NCBI GenBank assembly: GCA_038503075.1
Contig: JBCAML010000007.1
Coordinates: forward strand, 1,488,001 to 1,552,000
Length of the DNA: 64,000 nucleotides
Direction: 5' to 3'
From: Gyromitra esculenta
Lineage: Eukaryota; Ascomycota; Pezizomycetes; Pezizales; Discinaceae
The notes beneath the pieces are model-generated. The model did no database searches. It was not told the DNA's origin and saw only the letters and a list, made by a program, of their open reading frames with translations. How positions within the stretch are numbered: position 1 is the first letter of the stretch; every line of letters begins with the position of its first letter. Shown piece after piece: positions 23,701 through 35,194 of the stretch. The position numbers and the translations under genes were made by a program.

Positions 23701-26017
23701 CTTGTAACAAAAGTAATCGAGAAGGGTGTACCACTTGGGGGTGGACAAGGTTCGAAACCCCATGTTACTTTCTCCCGGAAACGTTTCTCAGTGAGAATCC
23801 TGGCTAAAAAACAGCCCTGTTGATCCATCAGACGTCCCATGGGCAAATAGTGGTGACTAGGTATTACTCTTTGAATTCTTACGCCTGTTGCGCGCCGCGC
23901 CTCTAGTTTATCGCTCCCCGGGTTCTAGATAGGTTAAGTTACCGTTTTATTCGGATAGGTAATAAAACAGGCATGGGAAAAGCCATGGCCAAACAGACAA
24001 AAGGCTACGTAATTCATGTAGTTGCTTACTTCTCATGACCTCATGGTCACTGAAGATGGTTTTGGTATAAGTTTCAGCTTATGCTCAGGCCTTTGTGTAT
24101 ACGTACTTATTATTTGTAGGATAATTTACCAGAAAACTCGGCATCCTATCTAGATCTAATATCTACGCGCTCATATCTTTAGGTCGATTTTTTTTAGCAA
24201 TCGGCGTAAAAGTCTGAAACGACATAAACTTAAATTCTAGAGGCGTTTTCTTACCACGGTGTTGGATCTGTTCAAACGATCCCGAGAGATTGGTAAGTCT
24301 TTAATGACATATCTGACTAGCCCAGTCTAGTACATTCCGGGCAGAGCCTTTGGGGATTAACAAAAGGCTTGTTATTAGTGATATTTGCTCTAGGGACTTT
24401 TCATTAATAAATTTACTCGGATTCATCCTAATAATGATGACCGATATGATGGGCGGGACGGCTTGAGCCGACCCATTTAACACGTCGATTGTTTGTACAT
24501 AGGTACCCATGAAATGACGACAGCAGGCCAGCAAAACTGGGAACTTCGAGTTGTTTGATTATATGCACTTCTTTAACGTTGCGCGTTTTGGGTCTCGACG
24601 GCTGACTTAAGCTCATTGCTTTATACGGGGACAATGAACTTACTTTTGCTTTGCTTTTCCTTTTTTCTTTCTTTCTCCTCCGTTTCCAAAGTAAGGCCTG
24701 CCCTAACTTCTGTCGTGGGGATACATAATATAGGCCATTAGGGACATGACCTGAACTCGATCTTTGCACACGGAAATGAGCGTGCAAGGGAGCGTTTCCG
24801 TAACAAGTGACGATTCAACGTCCGCTTATGCGTGGTTCCGTTCTGGTGGGTTGAGTCACAAAACCACGCCTTGGACACAACAACTGGAGGCTCAAGTCTC
24901 TCTATCTTGAGATAAATGAAATGATTGTCAAGGTTAGGCGAGCGATTTAAGGTTGTGCTATTCCGTCGGGTTGTGGAAGTATTTCGGGTCTTTGTTCAAG
25001 AACGCATTCAACCATTCTTTGTGCTGGGTCCTACAACCACAAACTTGGCCCGCCTTGTAGCTCTCATCGAATCTATCAGCAAAAAAGTTTGAATAGCGCC
25101 GTGGTCGAGATTTTGTTCTATAGTGTCATGGAAACATTAAAATTTCCGAGTCAACAAATCACTGATATCTATTTTGGGGTACCCAAGCTGAGCAAACCGT
25201 CATCATCTCGAGATTGAGTTATGGTCTATTCTACCATCCAATAGCTCATCATAATTACGACTTTCACTTACTATCACCTCGCACCCTCTCTTTGTGCTTT
25301 CGAGTTTCGACATGTTGCTAACCTTGGCTACGCTCAGCTGCATTGAATACTACTGTCACGGTCATTTTCCTACTGCTTCTTTCAGGCGACCACCCCCCTA
25401 CGAGCTCTATTGCTGCAGGTTGATGTGCCCCGCTTCATTCTACAGCCCGAGAGAGCTTTATCGGAAATTTCTTCCGTTGTGTGATTCGACTTTTGGTCGT
25501 GCGCCTTGTCAACTTAGTATCGAATCTCGTCTTTGTTGCGTCTTGTTTCCTGAGATCATTCCGTGTCCTTGCTTTTATAGAAATAAAAGATAGAATACTC
25601 GCTGGCAGCCGTTTTCCGGATTTTGGAGTATCGCCGAAGCAACAAACTTGACCAACGGTCACAGCGGAAACCTTCTCTCGTCTTTCTCTTTGAATTACCG
25701 TGTTTTGAATTTTACTACCCACGCACAACCCTCGAGTATATAGTGCGTCACTCGCACGGATGGTCATTCCGAACTTTTTCACTTTCTCCTAATTAAAGGT
25801 TGTTCTCACCTACACTGTGTTTCAGAGGCGATTTACTTAATTATTGTGAGTTGTGATTCTAGCTTTATAAATTTGTTACTGTTATATCATGACTGATTCG
25901 GCTCCCACCAGCCAGAAAGCCCCATAGAAATATTTTTATATTCTACTAGGTCTTCTTGTTATTCGAATCAGCTTCTACTTCTAGTGCTTTCTAGCATAGC
26001 CTTGGAGAAAGCTTGAC
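20787..26017. other. AT-rich gene-poor region, about 5.2 kb
   Basis: I find no gene I can support. The longest open frames (21506-21829 on +, 23520-23846 and 24301-24787 on -) show no domain, no homologous motif and no splice partners. The sequence is irregularly AT-rich and could be decayed transposon or spacer, but I see no terminal repeats, reverse transcriptase or transposase motifs. The last few hundred bases carry the promoter for the gene at 26018. Confidence 0.5.
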
Positions 26018-27548
26018 ATGACGGTCAAAACCTCTCAAATTTTCTCACCTGAAGTTGAGGGGCCATTACCATATCCTACTTTCCAGTTAGTCGGTATGCC
26101 AACCTCTAGTAGCTCTACGAATCCCACCAAAGATACCTATTTCCTTCGTGGGACCGCCAGGATGCCTTCCATCTCATTTTCACCTTCACCCACTACAATT
26201 GCAACCAGAAGAGTTAGTTCCAGGTCTCAAACTCCATCTGAGGAGGTTGACTTCCTGAAATCCATAGACTGCAGACATGACTATCCGTCAATTCAACTGC
26301 ATGGTGGATCTCTCACCCCACCATTGAGTGCCACGGAAATCTTGAGTCCAACCGTTATTGCTGCAAGAGAGTACTACCTCAACCTTAGTATTCGAAGCAA
26401 CATTGAAACCTCACTGCAGTCGGGTTCAGAAATTGGAACACCGCAAAGAATGTTCCCTTCTACGTTAAAACCAGTCACGCCGTGCTCTGGTGTTCCGCGG
26501 AGACATTCATTTGCTATAGAACCGTATCTTAATGGCTCGGAACAGATGAACGACCTCAAGTCGCGAGTGCTAGAAGTATGGCGACGAGGAAGTGCCACTC
26601 CTACTTCTAATCGCGAGAATTTTGAGCAAAGCATTAGTCCTTCTAGAGTTCCTGGCAACCGCAAAAGATGGATTCAAAAGATGCTTCAGGACGAGAACAA
26701 TAAACTTGCACGTTCGCCATCTCTCTCGCCCCGCTCGATGTCAACAGAACCTCTAGAGTTTCCAATAGAGGCCGAGCGACAAATACATAACCCGCTTGAG
26801 CCACGATACCTTGGAAACATCCCATTCTCATACACGACTAATAAGTTGCGGGAATGGGGTGATGTATATCTCTTCAATTCCACTACGGCAGACGCCTTCA
26901 TCCGTGCCATTCCCATCCCAACTCCCGCACGACCGTCCTCTCCCCCACTTTCCCTCAACCAATCGCTATCAGATTTCTCCTTAAACGATAAAGCCGAGAA
27001 AGAAAGTGAGGATATCGAGTTGTCTGAGCCACTCCTAACACCTAAGCAAATCGTCAAAGTAAAAGTGGTTCCACAATGCAGAAATCGCAAATCCTTCTTC
27101 ATGCAAAAAGCATTTCCAATTCGCAAGCCGGCCACTTCCCAAACGCACCGAATCAACAGACACTCCTCTACTCCTCGTTACCACCTCAGACATCCTCATA
27201 GGGACCACCAGGGAACCAAAGTTGAGGCTTTGCGGAGCGCCATTACTGAACTTGGACGGCAGCCTGCTGTCCCGATTCGTATGTATCTCTTCTTCCAGTC
27301 CTCCCGGTAATGGTTGTTATTTGGCTAATATTCAGCCCTCAGATATTGAATATGCACTGTACAGAGCGCCGCTGCTCGCGGCTGTGCTGCTGTGTGAGCA
27401 CGTGAAGAGAGGCGATACGATAGAGATTCCGTTGCCGTTTCCAGAGGCATGGGAGGATGTTATTGAGTGGATCTACACAGGGAATAGTGGTGCCGATGTG
27501 AGCACAAAGGTTCGGGAGACCATTGAGTATCTTGGCGGGAGAATCTAG
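26018..27548 (+). CDS. Hypothetical Ser/Pro-rich protein with conserved-looking C-terminus
   Basis: Two exons, 26018-27278 and 27343-27548, joined by a 64-bp GT-AG intron (phase 1) to give 488 aa. I do not recognise the protein as a whole. The first 400 residues are Ser/Thr/Pro-rich and look disordered, with many SP and TP sites that could be phosphorylated. The short C-terminal part (YALYRAPLLAAVLLCEHV, RGDTIEIPLPFPEAWEDV, IEWIYTG) is compact and resembles the end of BTB-like folds, where the final helices follow a hydrophobic strand and a W-x-YTG segment. That resemblance is my inference only. There is no signal peptide or membrane helix. The length and even composition of the open frame make it a real gene, but no neighbour suggests its role. 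Confidence 0.72.
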
Positions 27549-27895
27549 TTTATGATTTATCCATTTGCTTTCTTTTTCATTTGCTTATAGCATGGTAATG
27601 AAGTTCTTAAAGCTTGTTTGTCGAGATCACTTGTTGAAGAAGCAATTAGCATGTGATAATGCATGATGAATGATAGTTTACTTTCACGCACACAAAGTTA
27701 TGTAGTTTAAAGGGAGGTCGTAGCAGATACTTCGTATTAATATTCTTTGAAAATACGATTTCATCAAAAGTCATTCGATATCTATAGTAGATGATACACA
27801 AGACCCAAATGCAACGCTGATTCGTCATAGCTACCGTTCTAAACCCGAAAGGCTATCATACACCAATGCTTTCTCATTTTACTCATCAATTACAT
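27549..27895. other. Intergenic between convergent genes
   Basis: AT-rich 3' flanks of the gene at 26018 (+) and the acyl-CoA dehydrogenase gene (-). Nothing else is seen. Confidence 0.6.
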
Positions 27896-29335
27896 CTACA
27901 CTTTGTACTCCTTCTGCAACAGCTTTGCAATGGTTTGTAGCTGAATGTTGCTTGTTCCTTCATAGATTGCTCCGATCTTAGAGTCCCTCCAGAATTTCTC
28001 CGCTAGGCCCTCCCTCACAAAGCCCATTCCACCCATCCATTCGATCGCGCTTCCTGACACCCGTTGCGCAACCTGAGACGCATACAATTTCGCCATAGCC
28101 GCCTCCCTAACAAATCCTTCGCCAGCCCTGACTCCACCGGCCTCTTTGACTCGAACAGCGTTGTAAACTAGGGCGCGCGCAGCTTCGATCTCGGTACGGG
28201 CTTGGGCAATCTGGAATTGCATCCCTTGAAATTCGCCGATGTATTTCCCAAACTGTTTACGGTCATTCCAGACGTACTTGACCGCATTCTCCCACGCACC
28301 GAGTGCGAGACCAGTCATTTGCGCGGCAATGCCGATTCGGCCTTCGTTCAGGAGAGATATGGCATATTTGTATCCCTCGCCCTCATTCCCAAGCAAATTC
28401 TCTGCAGGCACCTCTACGTCGTCAAACGTAAGCACGCACGTACTGCTAGCCTTAATACCTAGCTTCTTTTCCTTCTTCGCGATTTCAAATCCGGGCATGC
28501 CCTTCTCGACGACAAAAGCCGTGATTCCTTTGTAGCCGCGTTCCGGTGCGATATTGGCAAAGACAATGAAGATCTCCGATTCAGCAGCGTTAGTGATCCA
28601 CATTTTCTGACCTGTGATTTTGTAGGAAGCTCCTGATTTGACAGCTTTGGTTTGGAGGGCGAACGCGTCGGAGCCCGAAGCGGGTTCGGAGAGGCAGAAT
28701 GAGCCAACGGTGCCAGTAGCGAGACGAGTAAGGTACTTCTTTTTGAGAGCGGAGGAGCCATAAGTACGGAAGGCAGTGTTGACAAGTGTGTTGTGAACAT
28801 CTACTAGGACGGAAACCTGGGTGACTTTTAGTTACCATTTTCTTACGAGAAATTACGCCCAAGGCTCCGAACCCCTAGCCACTCCTTGTTCTTTTTTGCA
28901 AAGCCAACTTCCCAACTTCCTTCCTAAAAAAAAACTCTCAACAAAAAATAAAGGGAGAGAGCTTACTGAAGGATCCACTCTCGCTAGCTCTTCAATCGCT
29001 ACCACAGCTCCCCCAAATCCCATTCCAGAACCACCATACTCTTCCTCAATTTCTACACCCATAAGCCCCTGTTCAAATAGCTGCTCCACAATCCCTTTAT
29101 CCATTTTCTCGGCCTCATCCATCTCCCTAACCTTAGGAAGCACAACTTCTCGCGCAAAACGTCCCACCGCCTCCTTCAACATTTCTTCGGTCTCTGTGAG
29201 GTGAAAAATAGGAGTTGGGTTCATCTCGGAAAAGTTACGCCTGAGCACTGACGATAGCAAGGGTGCTACACCTGGCCGTAGTACTACTGAAGGCCGACGA
29301 AACGTCCGAGGGAGGACAGATCGAAGAGAAGCCAT
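27896..29335 (-). CDS. Acyl-CoA dehydrogenase, mitochondrial (short/branched-chain type)
   Basis: Two exons, 29335-28967 and 28816-27896, with a 150-bp intron in phase 0, giving 429 aa. The enzyme is an FAD flavoprotein that makes the first double bond in acyl-CoA breakdown and passes electrons to ETF. The N-terminus is an Arg-rich mitochondrial presequence (RSVLPRTFRRPSVVLRP, then LLSSVLRRNFSE). The family core is clear: EEYGGSGMGFGG, then VDVHNTL, GSFCLSEPASGSDA, GQKMWITNA, FDDVEVPAENLLG, LNEGRIGIAAQ and RDRKQFGK-like DRKQFGKYIGEF. The catalytic Glu is predicted in AIYEGTSNIQ (about residue 409), as in the short/branched-chain (ACADSB) and short-chain enzymes and unlike isovaleryl-CoA dehydrogenase. 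The LQTIAK ending also fits ACADSB, suggesting a role in isoleucine or short-chain acyl catabolism. Confidence 0.95.
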
Positions 29336-30777
29336 AGTTTGGGTGTTGTTTGGTGCTAAACGCGGTAGAAGAGCTAACCGTAGCGAAGAACAGTTTCAAA
29401 GGTACCGAAGGACTTACAAGCGAGTACAGAATATCAGCAAGAGGGGTATGTATTATCCAGCAGACGAGTTAAGTGGTGGAGGAAGAAGCTGGGTGAGTTA
29501 TCGAGGAGCGCCAAGAACCCCACACTAATGACCGAAAGCCGTAGCAAAGCGAGACACTTGATGGCATGTGACGATCCGTTCCCCCAGAAATCGGTACGGA
29601 CTCGGCTTTTTGTCGAAAAATGTCATACCATGCCATCTGACGGCTGGGCATTCCACTAATTCAGTCCTGCCAACGAGACAGATCTAAAGACTCGACAAAC
29701 CCCATCGCTGTTTCTGTGGGTACTTTTGTTAAACGTTTAACCCAAGTATCTTTCTGTTACTATTAGGCGTTAGCAGGAGTGAAGGGGGTCAAGACCCCCC
29801 CAACTACCCTTTAAGCCCTAGTAATTAACCGCATCGGAGGATGAAAACTAGAAGTTACCCCTGAGGAACCTATCGTCAGTCCAAATTTCTGTTGTTTTGG
29901 TTCCTGGCCAGAGCCGCACTCTCGCGATCTGCATGGTGGCTAATGCATACCATGACGTCAGGTCCAAGCAACATGAGACATCACTCATTTGACAAATCAA
30001 CAAACACTCAAAACATCAAGACGCAGCATAATCAGAAACTCGATGCAAGTAAGAGAAATTTCTGGAGTTAAGCCCAGCTTGCGGGTGTATCGTCTGGACT
30101 ATCTTGATGTGGCTGCCACTTCTGATTGAGCAGCCAGAAGATTTAGCTTTTAGTCTGAAAGTAGTACATACATGTACCCATCCACTGATTCAACTCTTCG
30201 AATGAAATAACTTCGACCTTGTTCTGGTGAACATAACTAATAATTTGGACTTCTTGGCGGCTTCGAGACATGGCATACATGTAGCTTACAAATGGTCAGC
30301 TAAAGGAACTTCTCAACAAAAAAACTATTCCTCACCACATGTTTTGCCTCAGATTGAGTCTCGTTTTTCTAGCGCAAGGAACGGACGAAACGCTGGTGAT
30401 TGAAATTTTCATGCAGCTGCTCGGCCGGCTGGTGTGCCGGCACCGGCTCATCCGCCAGTGGGGTCCCGAAATGAGCAAGTTCATTCTCAACACCGAATCA
30501 GGAAGCCCCAAAAAGTACCCGGTGAGGCATTTCCGTGGGCCAACAGTGGCGCCGTGTTTCCCGTTCGTGTGTGTGCGATAAATCTAATCTTATCAGATGT
30601 TCTAATGAAACCGCGTTCCGGGAGGTCCGCTTGCATAAATCTCTCACCCCGGGTACGGAACAGCGAAGTGTGCCTTTATTTATCTCGGAGTGGGTTATTT
30701 CAAATTTCCCTTTTTCTCCTTCCCTTCTTCCTCCTCCTCCTTGTCCCCCGTTGTTGAGAACTCATCACTGGTCCACT
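29336..30777. other. Intergenic between divergent genes
   Basis: A 1.4-kb spacer with promoters facing both ways. Includes a small GC hairpin at about 29787-29803 (GGGGGTC, AA, GACCCCC). An open frame from 30535 runs into the next gene but its upstream part is not protein-like. The 60 bases before 30778 are C/T-rich, typical of a fungal leader. Confidence 0.5.
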
Positions 30778-31869
30778 ATGATTGCTTCCATATCGTCGCT
30801 CGTTCCTTTGCTCCTGCTCGTATCGCAGATCGCGGCCACGCCAAATTACGTGCGCCGTGCGGAATCCACAACTGATGCTTCTACTACAGAAGCACCAACA
30901 CCGACACCCTGGATAAGCGTCTCGGACGATGGTACCCCAACAACGGTCACACCTGTGGTGTCCACAAATACGGCCGGCCAAACAACTACGATTGACGTCG
31001 AGCCTACCGGAACATCCGGTCCAACGACCGATAACTCTGGCAACAGTGGCAATAAAGACGTCTATGCCAGGTGCGATAGCTCGAAGTACGAGTTAGCAGA
31101 AACAGGGAACAGGCAACCGTTTGTTCCTTTCTGCGCGCCGAGCAATGGGACAAAATGGTGGTATTCAGGAAACTACTACGTGACCTGGAACCCAGGTTAT
31201 TATTCGAGGAACTCCTCTGTCAAGATCGTACTGAACTACGTGACACCTGGCGGGGCTGGGAGGGTTGCTAAAAGTGTACGTATTCTCTTAAAAAAAAAAT
31301 CTGGAAAAGCATGCACTGACAACGACACGTAGTGGGAAACCGCCAGTGGCTTCGGTTTCATCAACATCGAACCCGACAAGAATTGGCTGATCAACCAAAC
31401 CGCCCTTGACGATGGCGACGAATATAAGCTCGATAATCAAACCATGTTCTTCACAATCGCGGACAGCAACCCTAGCTCCACCACCGATAACATCCAATCC
31501 GGCCCCACTATTGTCCTTACCGCGAAGCCCACCGCATCCAGCGCAGATACATCACCACGCAACCGCCCAAGCCCGTCTACCCTTGCCCTCGCAATTGGAC
31601 TCCCACTTATCGCAGCATTCGCATTTGGTAGTATCTGTTGCCTCCACTTCTGCATGCGTAATAAGCGCAATGTTGGGCCGATCTCAATTGGTGGCGGACG
31701 TAAGCACTTCTCGAAGCGCGGATATTCAGGCAGGGCGGAGAGGAGGAGAAAGGCGGCAATGGGTGGCCAAGCCGCGTACAGGGACGATGTCGATGATGGG
31801 ATCAACGCCAGCCCGATTGATGAGCGAAGCCCTGAATGGGAATTGGCGAACGTTAAGGGTGGGAAATAA
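30778..31869 (+). CDS. Predicted cell-surface single-pass membrane protein
   Basis: Two exons, 30778-31275 and 31333-31869, joined in phase 0 over a 57-bp intron; 344 aa. A signal peptide covers about residues 1-21 (LVPLLLLVSQIAATPNY). A Thr/Ser/Pro-rich stretch follows that is likely O-glycosylated. A globular ectodomain has Cys pairs and a WWYSGNYYVTWNP motif with several N-glycosylation sites. A Ser/Thr stalk leads to a membrane helix at about 249-271 (STLALAIGLPLIAAFAFGSI). The cytoplasmic tail is basic, then acidic. The architecture fits a family of uncharacterised ascomycete plasma-membrane proteins; I cannot name a function. The start was chosen because the signal peptide follows directly. 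Confidence 0.85.
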
Positions 31870-33870
31870 GATATATGCTAAACCAAATGCGACAAGAGAC
31901 AAAGTATGACCTGATGGTACGAAGGATGATATCTTCTGGGATTGGCGGGACTTTTTAGTAACTCGTTTAACTGTAATTACATGCTCTGTTCTGTTTTTAC
32001 TATTATTTATTACACCGGGTGATCAAACGATGGGTCGGAGGGGGTTGTGTCAAAGACATGTCGTGGAGAAGGGATGTGTAGCGGCACAGCCATGCTGTAT
32101 GATATCATAATATACGTAGAAAGAAATATCAATGATTTTTTTTGTCAATATCCTATCTACACGTAGTTAAGTGCTTTCTCGCTAGAAGTGGCTGACGTTG
32201 GAATAAAGTATAAGACAAGATCGCCACTCGCACAATGCGCAATGCATCGCTATGACAAACCGCACGGACATTTCGATCGCGCTCGGGCACGAAAATCTAT
32301 ATATGAACTTGAAAACATTAGGGGTCCAAGCTACCTAGTGGATTGTAATTCGGTAAAGCTGCGGAAACCTAAGCTGGGAATAAAAATCTCTAACTGGTTA
32401 GGGGGTAAACAAATAATTGTTTATGTTCTGTGTATTTATTAGACCTATACGTGACATAGCGGAGAGTCTTTATAGGGCCCGGACTAATGTTTTCTCTCTT
32501 GGTTTAATAGGATTTAGGTTTTATAATGCAGGATTCTAGAATCAAGAGTGCTTGGCCCGAATCATGGATAGTCACTCGCTTATTGTTATCCGCTGATTGT
32601 GCTCACAGTTATGGGGATTGGAGTTGGATTGGAGTTTAGCCGTTACACCCATGGCGATAAAACACGTTCAATATACACCTCCAGTGTTAATTTTTTTTTT
32701 TAGGAATACTAGACCAAAAGCGTTAGCACATATCATTGAGAGTGACTGATTGAAAGGAGCTGGCCTTTCTCAGTCCCTACAAACAAACCACAATTCAACA
32801 AACAAAAGCATAGATCTAACTCTTCCCCGTCTTATTACTAGAATAGAGTCAACACGACACCGAAGTAGTAACACCGAAGTAACAACCGCTACATATGCGA
32901 CAAGATATAAACTATACAGAGCCATCAACAACCACCGCTACATAACCAACTAACCATCATGAATACAATTACCAATAACATCGCAAAATCAATATAGGGT
33001 AGTTCCTAGAACGAAACTTCGGTCATAAAACCCTTCTAGGGGTGACGGGATGATCACCTGTAAGAAGTCTGACTCTATGTTGGAAGTTCTGCGAGTGGCA
33101 TATACCTCCAACTGGATACCAAAGAGGGCGAATTATAGCTAGCTTACAGGGAATAGCAGGTATGGCCATTCCATTCCTCTCTCTTTCACTACTTCTAGTA
33201 GGACTTTTCTAGAATTATATGCAGATCTCATAACCAGGACGAAGCCTCGATCACAGAGATCATAAAGTATTGTAGGGCGTCTATCAAGCCTTCGGGTCAG
33301 GTGCCATCATGCATCCAATCAATTATTAATGTGAGCGTCTTAGAGAGAGTGAAGTAGAAAATAAGGTAAGATTTACCTTGTATTTTTTTCTTCTCTTTAA
33401 ATCGAGTTTGACATCTCTATTTCGACAATCGCTATATGTATCAACACCAATTCCCAGTCTAAACACAACCAACAAATTAGTTACTTATTTCGCATACGCG
33501 TCCTAAGATATATAGCAATCTCAAGTCATATGAGAATGGATATTGTCGGTGGGTTTTAGTAATTTTATTTTTATTTCAGGGCCCCCAAACGGGGCCAGGT
33601 GTTTCAGTATTCTTACATCTAATATACATATATTTGCAGTTTTTTTTGTGTAATAGCCATTACTTTATACCTTCTATTTTCTGTTTTGCGTAGTTATTTT
33701 TTTCAATCTTTCTTAATTTTTCATCTGTATATTGTTCGACTGAACTCCAACCCACCATCTCCCTTTTTTTCTTCTCCCTCTTCCTATTGCTTTACGATCC
33801 ACTTTCCCTTCCCATCAAACCATTAAGCCTCCTAACCCCAGGCGATTTAGGCGTTGAAGATGGGATGCAT
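31870..33870. other. Intergenic between convergent genes, AT-rich
   Basis: About 2 kb with no gene I can support. Contains a short direct repeat around 32860-32885 (ACACCGAAGTA twice) and many T-runs (33350-33780). It includes the 3' ends of the surface-protein gene (+) and the GFA gene (-). Confidence 0.55.
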
Positions 33871-34608
33871 TTATTCATCCGCTACCGGATAAGTCTTCGC
33901 AATCTCGGGCTGAAACGGCATGCGGTGTTTCCCAAAGAGTTCCATCTCGATGGGAACTTTTTTGAGCCTCTCGTCGTCGAAGAGGAGGGAGTGCATAGTG
34001 TAGCGCTCACCGAGGGCCTTTTCGTGGTGATACGCATGGGTCGTGCCTGAGAGCAGGAAGAGGGGGTGTTAGTGGTGGTAAGATAAAGATGGAGGTAAGG
34101 AGAAAGGTAGTTAGAGAGGATGTGGGGAGTACAGTTGGGGCAGTAGAACTATGAGTAATATTAGCTTTAGATCAAATAGGAATAGATTGGGGGTGTGACT
34201 AACGCAGTCGACCGGGTTTCCAGATTCGCCAGTGTAGGTGTAGACCTTGGGCTTTCCTTTAGTCATTTTGACATCGCTCTATTTGTGGTTAGCTGTTACT
34301 GACTCCCCTCAAAAACCATAGAGGGGGGAGAGGGTATACCTTCGGGACCATCATGTTCACTGTGTATTCCCCTCCTCCAAATGCCTTACAGGGTATCTAA
34401 TGATTCACACAATCAGCACTAGAACCCCCTCAGACCAAAAGATATATGTAGGCCATAACGATTGGATATAGCATACACAGTGACACAAGACTTGACCAGG
34501 TAGTTTCTCCTGGTCGAAATGGGCGGTCCATTCGAGCTCACCGCAAAGACAGTGAGCTGAAGCGTCCATGGCTGATTGTTTCGATTTCGGATTATATGCA
34601 CAGGCCAT
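33871..34608 (-). CDS. GFA/CENP-V-family zinc protein (glutathione-dependent formaldehyde-activating-like)
   Basis: Five exons: 34608-34477, 34396-34340, 34278-34204, 34148-34133 and 34046-33871; the product is 151 aa. Exon 4 is only 16 nt. The family fold binds zinc through three Cys clusters, all seen here: HCLCGELEW (C20, C22), LCHC-IPC (C42, C44, C47, the last added by exon 2) and CFYCPNC (C91, C94). The last pair is encoded by the 16-nt exon together with its flanks. Further family signs are KGKPKVYTYTGESGNPVDC and THAYHH. Bacterial Gfa was described as joining formaldehyde and glutathione, but most fungal members have no known substrate. It is cytosolic by lack of targeting signals. It lies head to head with DUS3, 586 bp apart. 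Leaving out the microexon breaks both the reading frame and the zinc site, which supports the model. Confidence 0.9.
34133..34148 (-). other. 16-nt microexon of the GFA-family gene
   Basis: Flanked on the coding strand by ATAG on the left and GTACTC on the right. It changes phase from 0 to 1 and encodes F-Y-C-P-N plus the first base of the next Cys codon, restoring the CxxC zinc ligand pair that every family member needs. Confidence 0.85.
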
Positions 34609-35194
34609 GATAGACAGGGGGAAGGGGAAAAAAGGGAAATTGTGGTGACTTATATATTGTGATTTGGTCTGGGGAGGAGGAGGTGGTGGTGACGTGAGAC
34701 TTGCATTATGTAGAGGTAGAGCCTGAAATTGTCGGTGGTCTTGTCCAGCGAATGGATAGAGGCGATTATGACGTTGGCGATTTGCAGAAGCGAAGAGATA
34801 GGGGGGAAGATACGGTTAAAATGCAGTAAATAGGATTGGTGATATATGTGAGGCGCCGGCTGGGGAATACGATTGTTGTTACTCGGGGAGTCTCCGGCAA
34901 TGGTCGCTACGGCGAGCGCCAGTTAGGGTAAGGATGAATGGTCTCGCCTTTAGTGATTATAGCCTGTTGCAGTTCCAATGAAGATACATGCAGTAATGCC
35001 AGTATCTAAAGAGTACGTGCTCTAGAAAGCTGACTACCAAAGCCGTACATCTCATCACTGTAAATCACTCGATGGCTTAGTTAATCAGCTCAATCTTATC
35101 TTATCAGCCTCCATCTCCAGTCCTGGCCACAAACTTCCCGCCCCACCAAATCTCAACTTCCCTCCTCGCGTTCTTTCATCCCACATCTTCAACA
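34609..35194. promoter_or_regulatory. Shared promoter region, GFA gene and DUS3
   Basis: A 586-bp spacer between two start codons pointing away from each other, so both promoters must lie here. The left part is G-rich on + (pyrimidine-rich on the GFA coding strand) and the right part is C/T-rich before DUS3. I see no defined TATA box or known operator. Confidence 0.5.

Noticed and set aside
23745..23765. GGTTCGAAACCCC resembling a tRNA T arm
   Set aside because: No box A, acceptor stem or anticodon arm at the expected distance.
28853..28966. Continuation of acyl-CoA dehydrogenase exon 1 past residue 123
   Set aside because: This is intron sequence. The frame stays open by chance for about 37 codons, but the conserved VSVLVDVHNTL follows only after splicing at 28966/28817.
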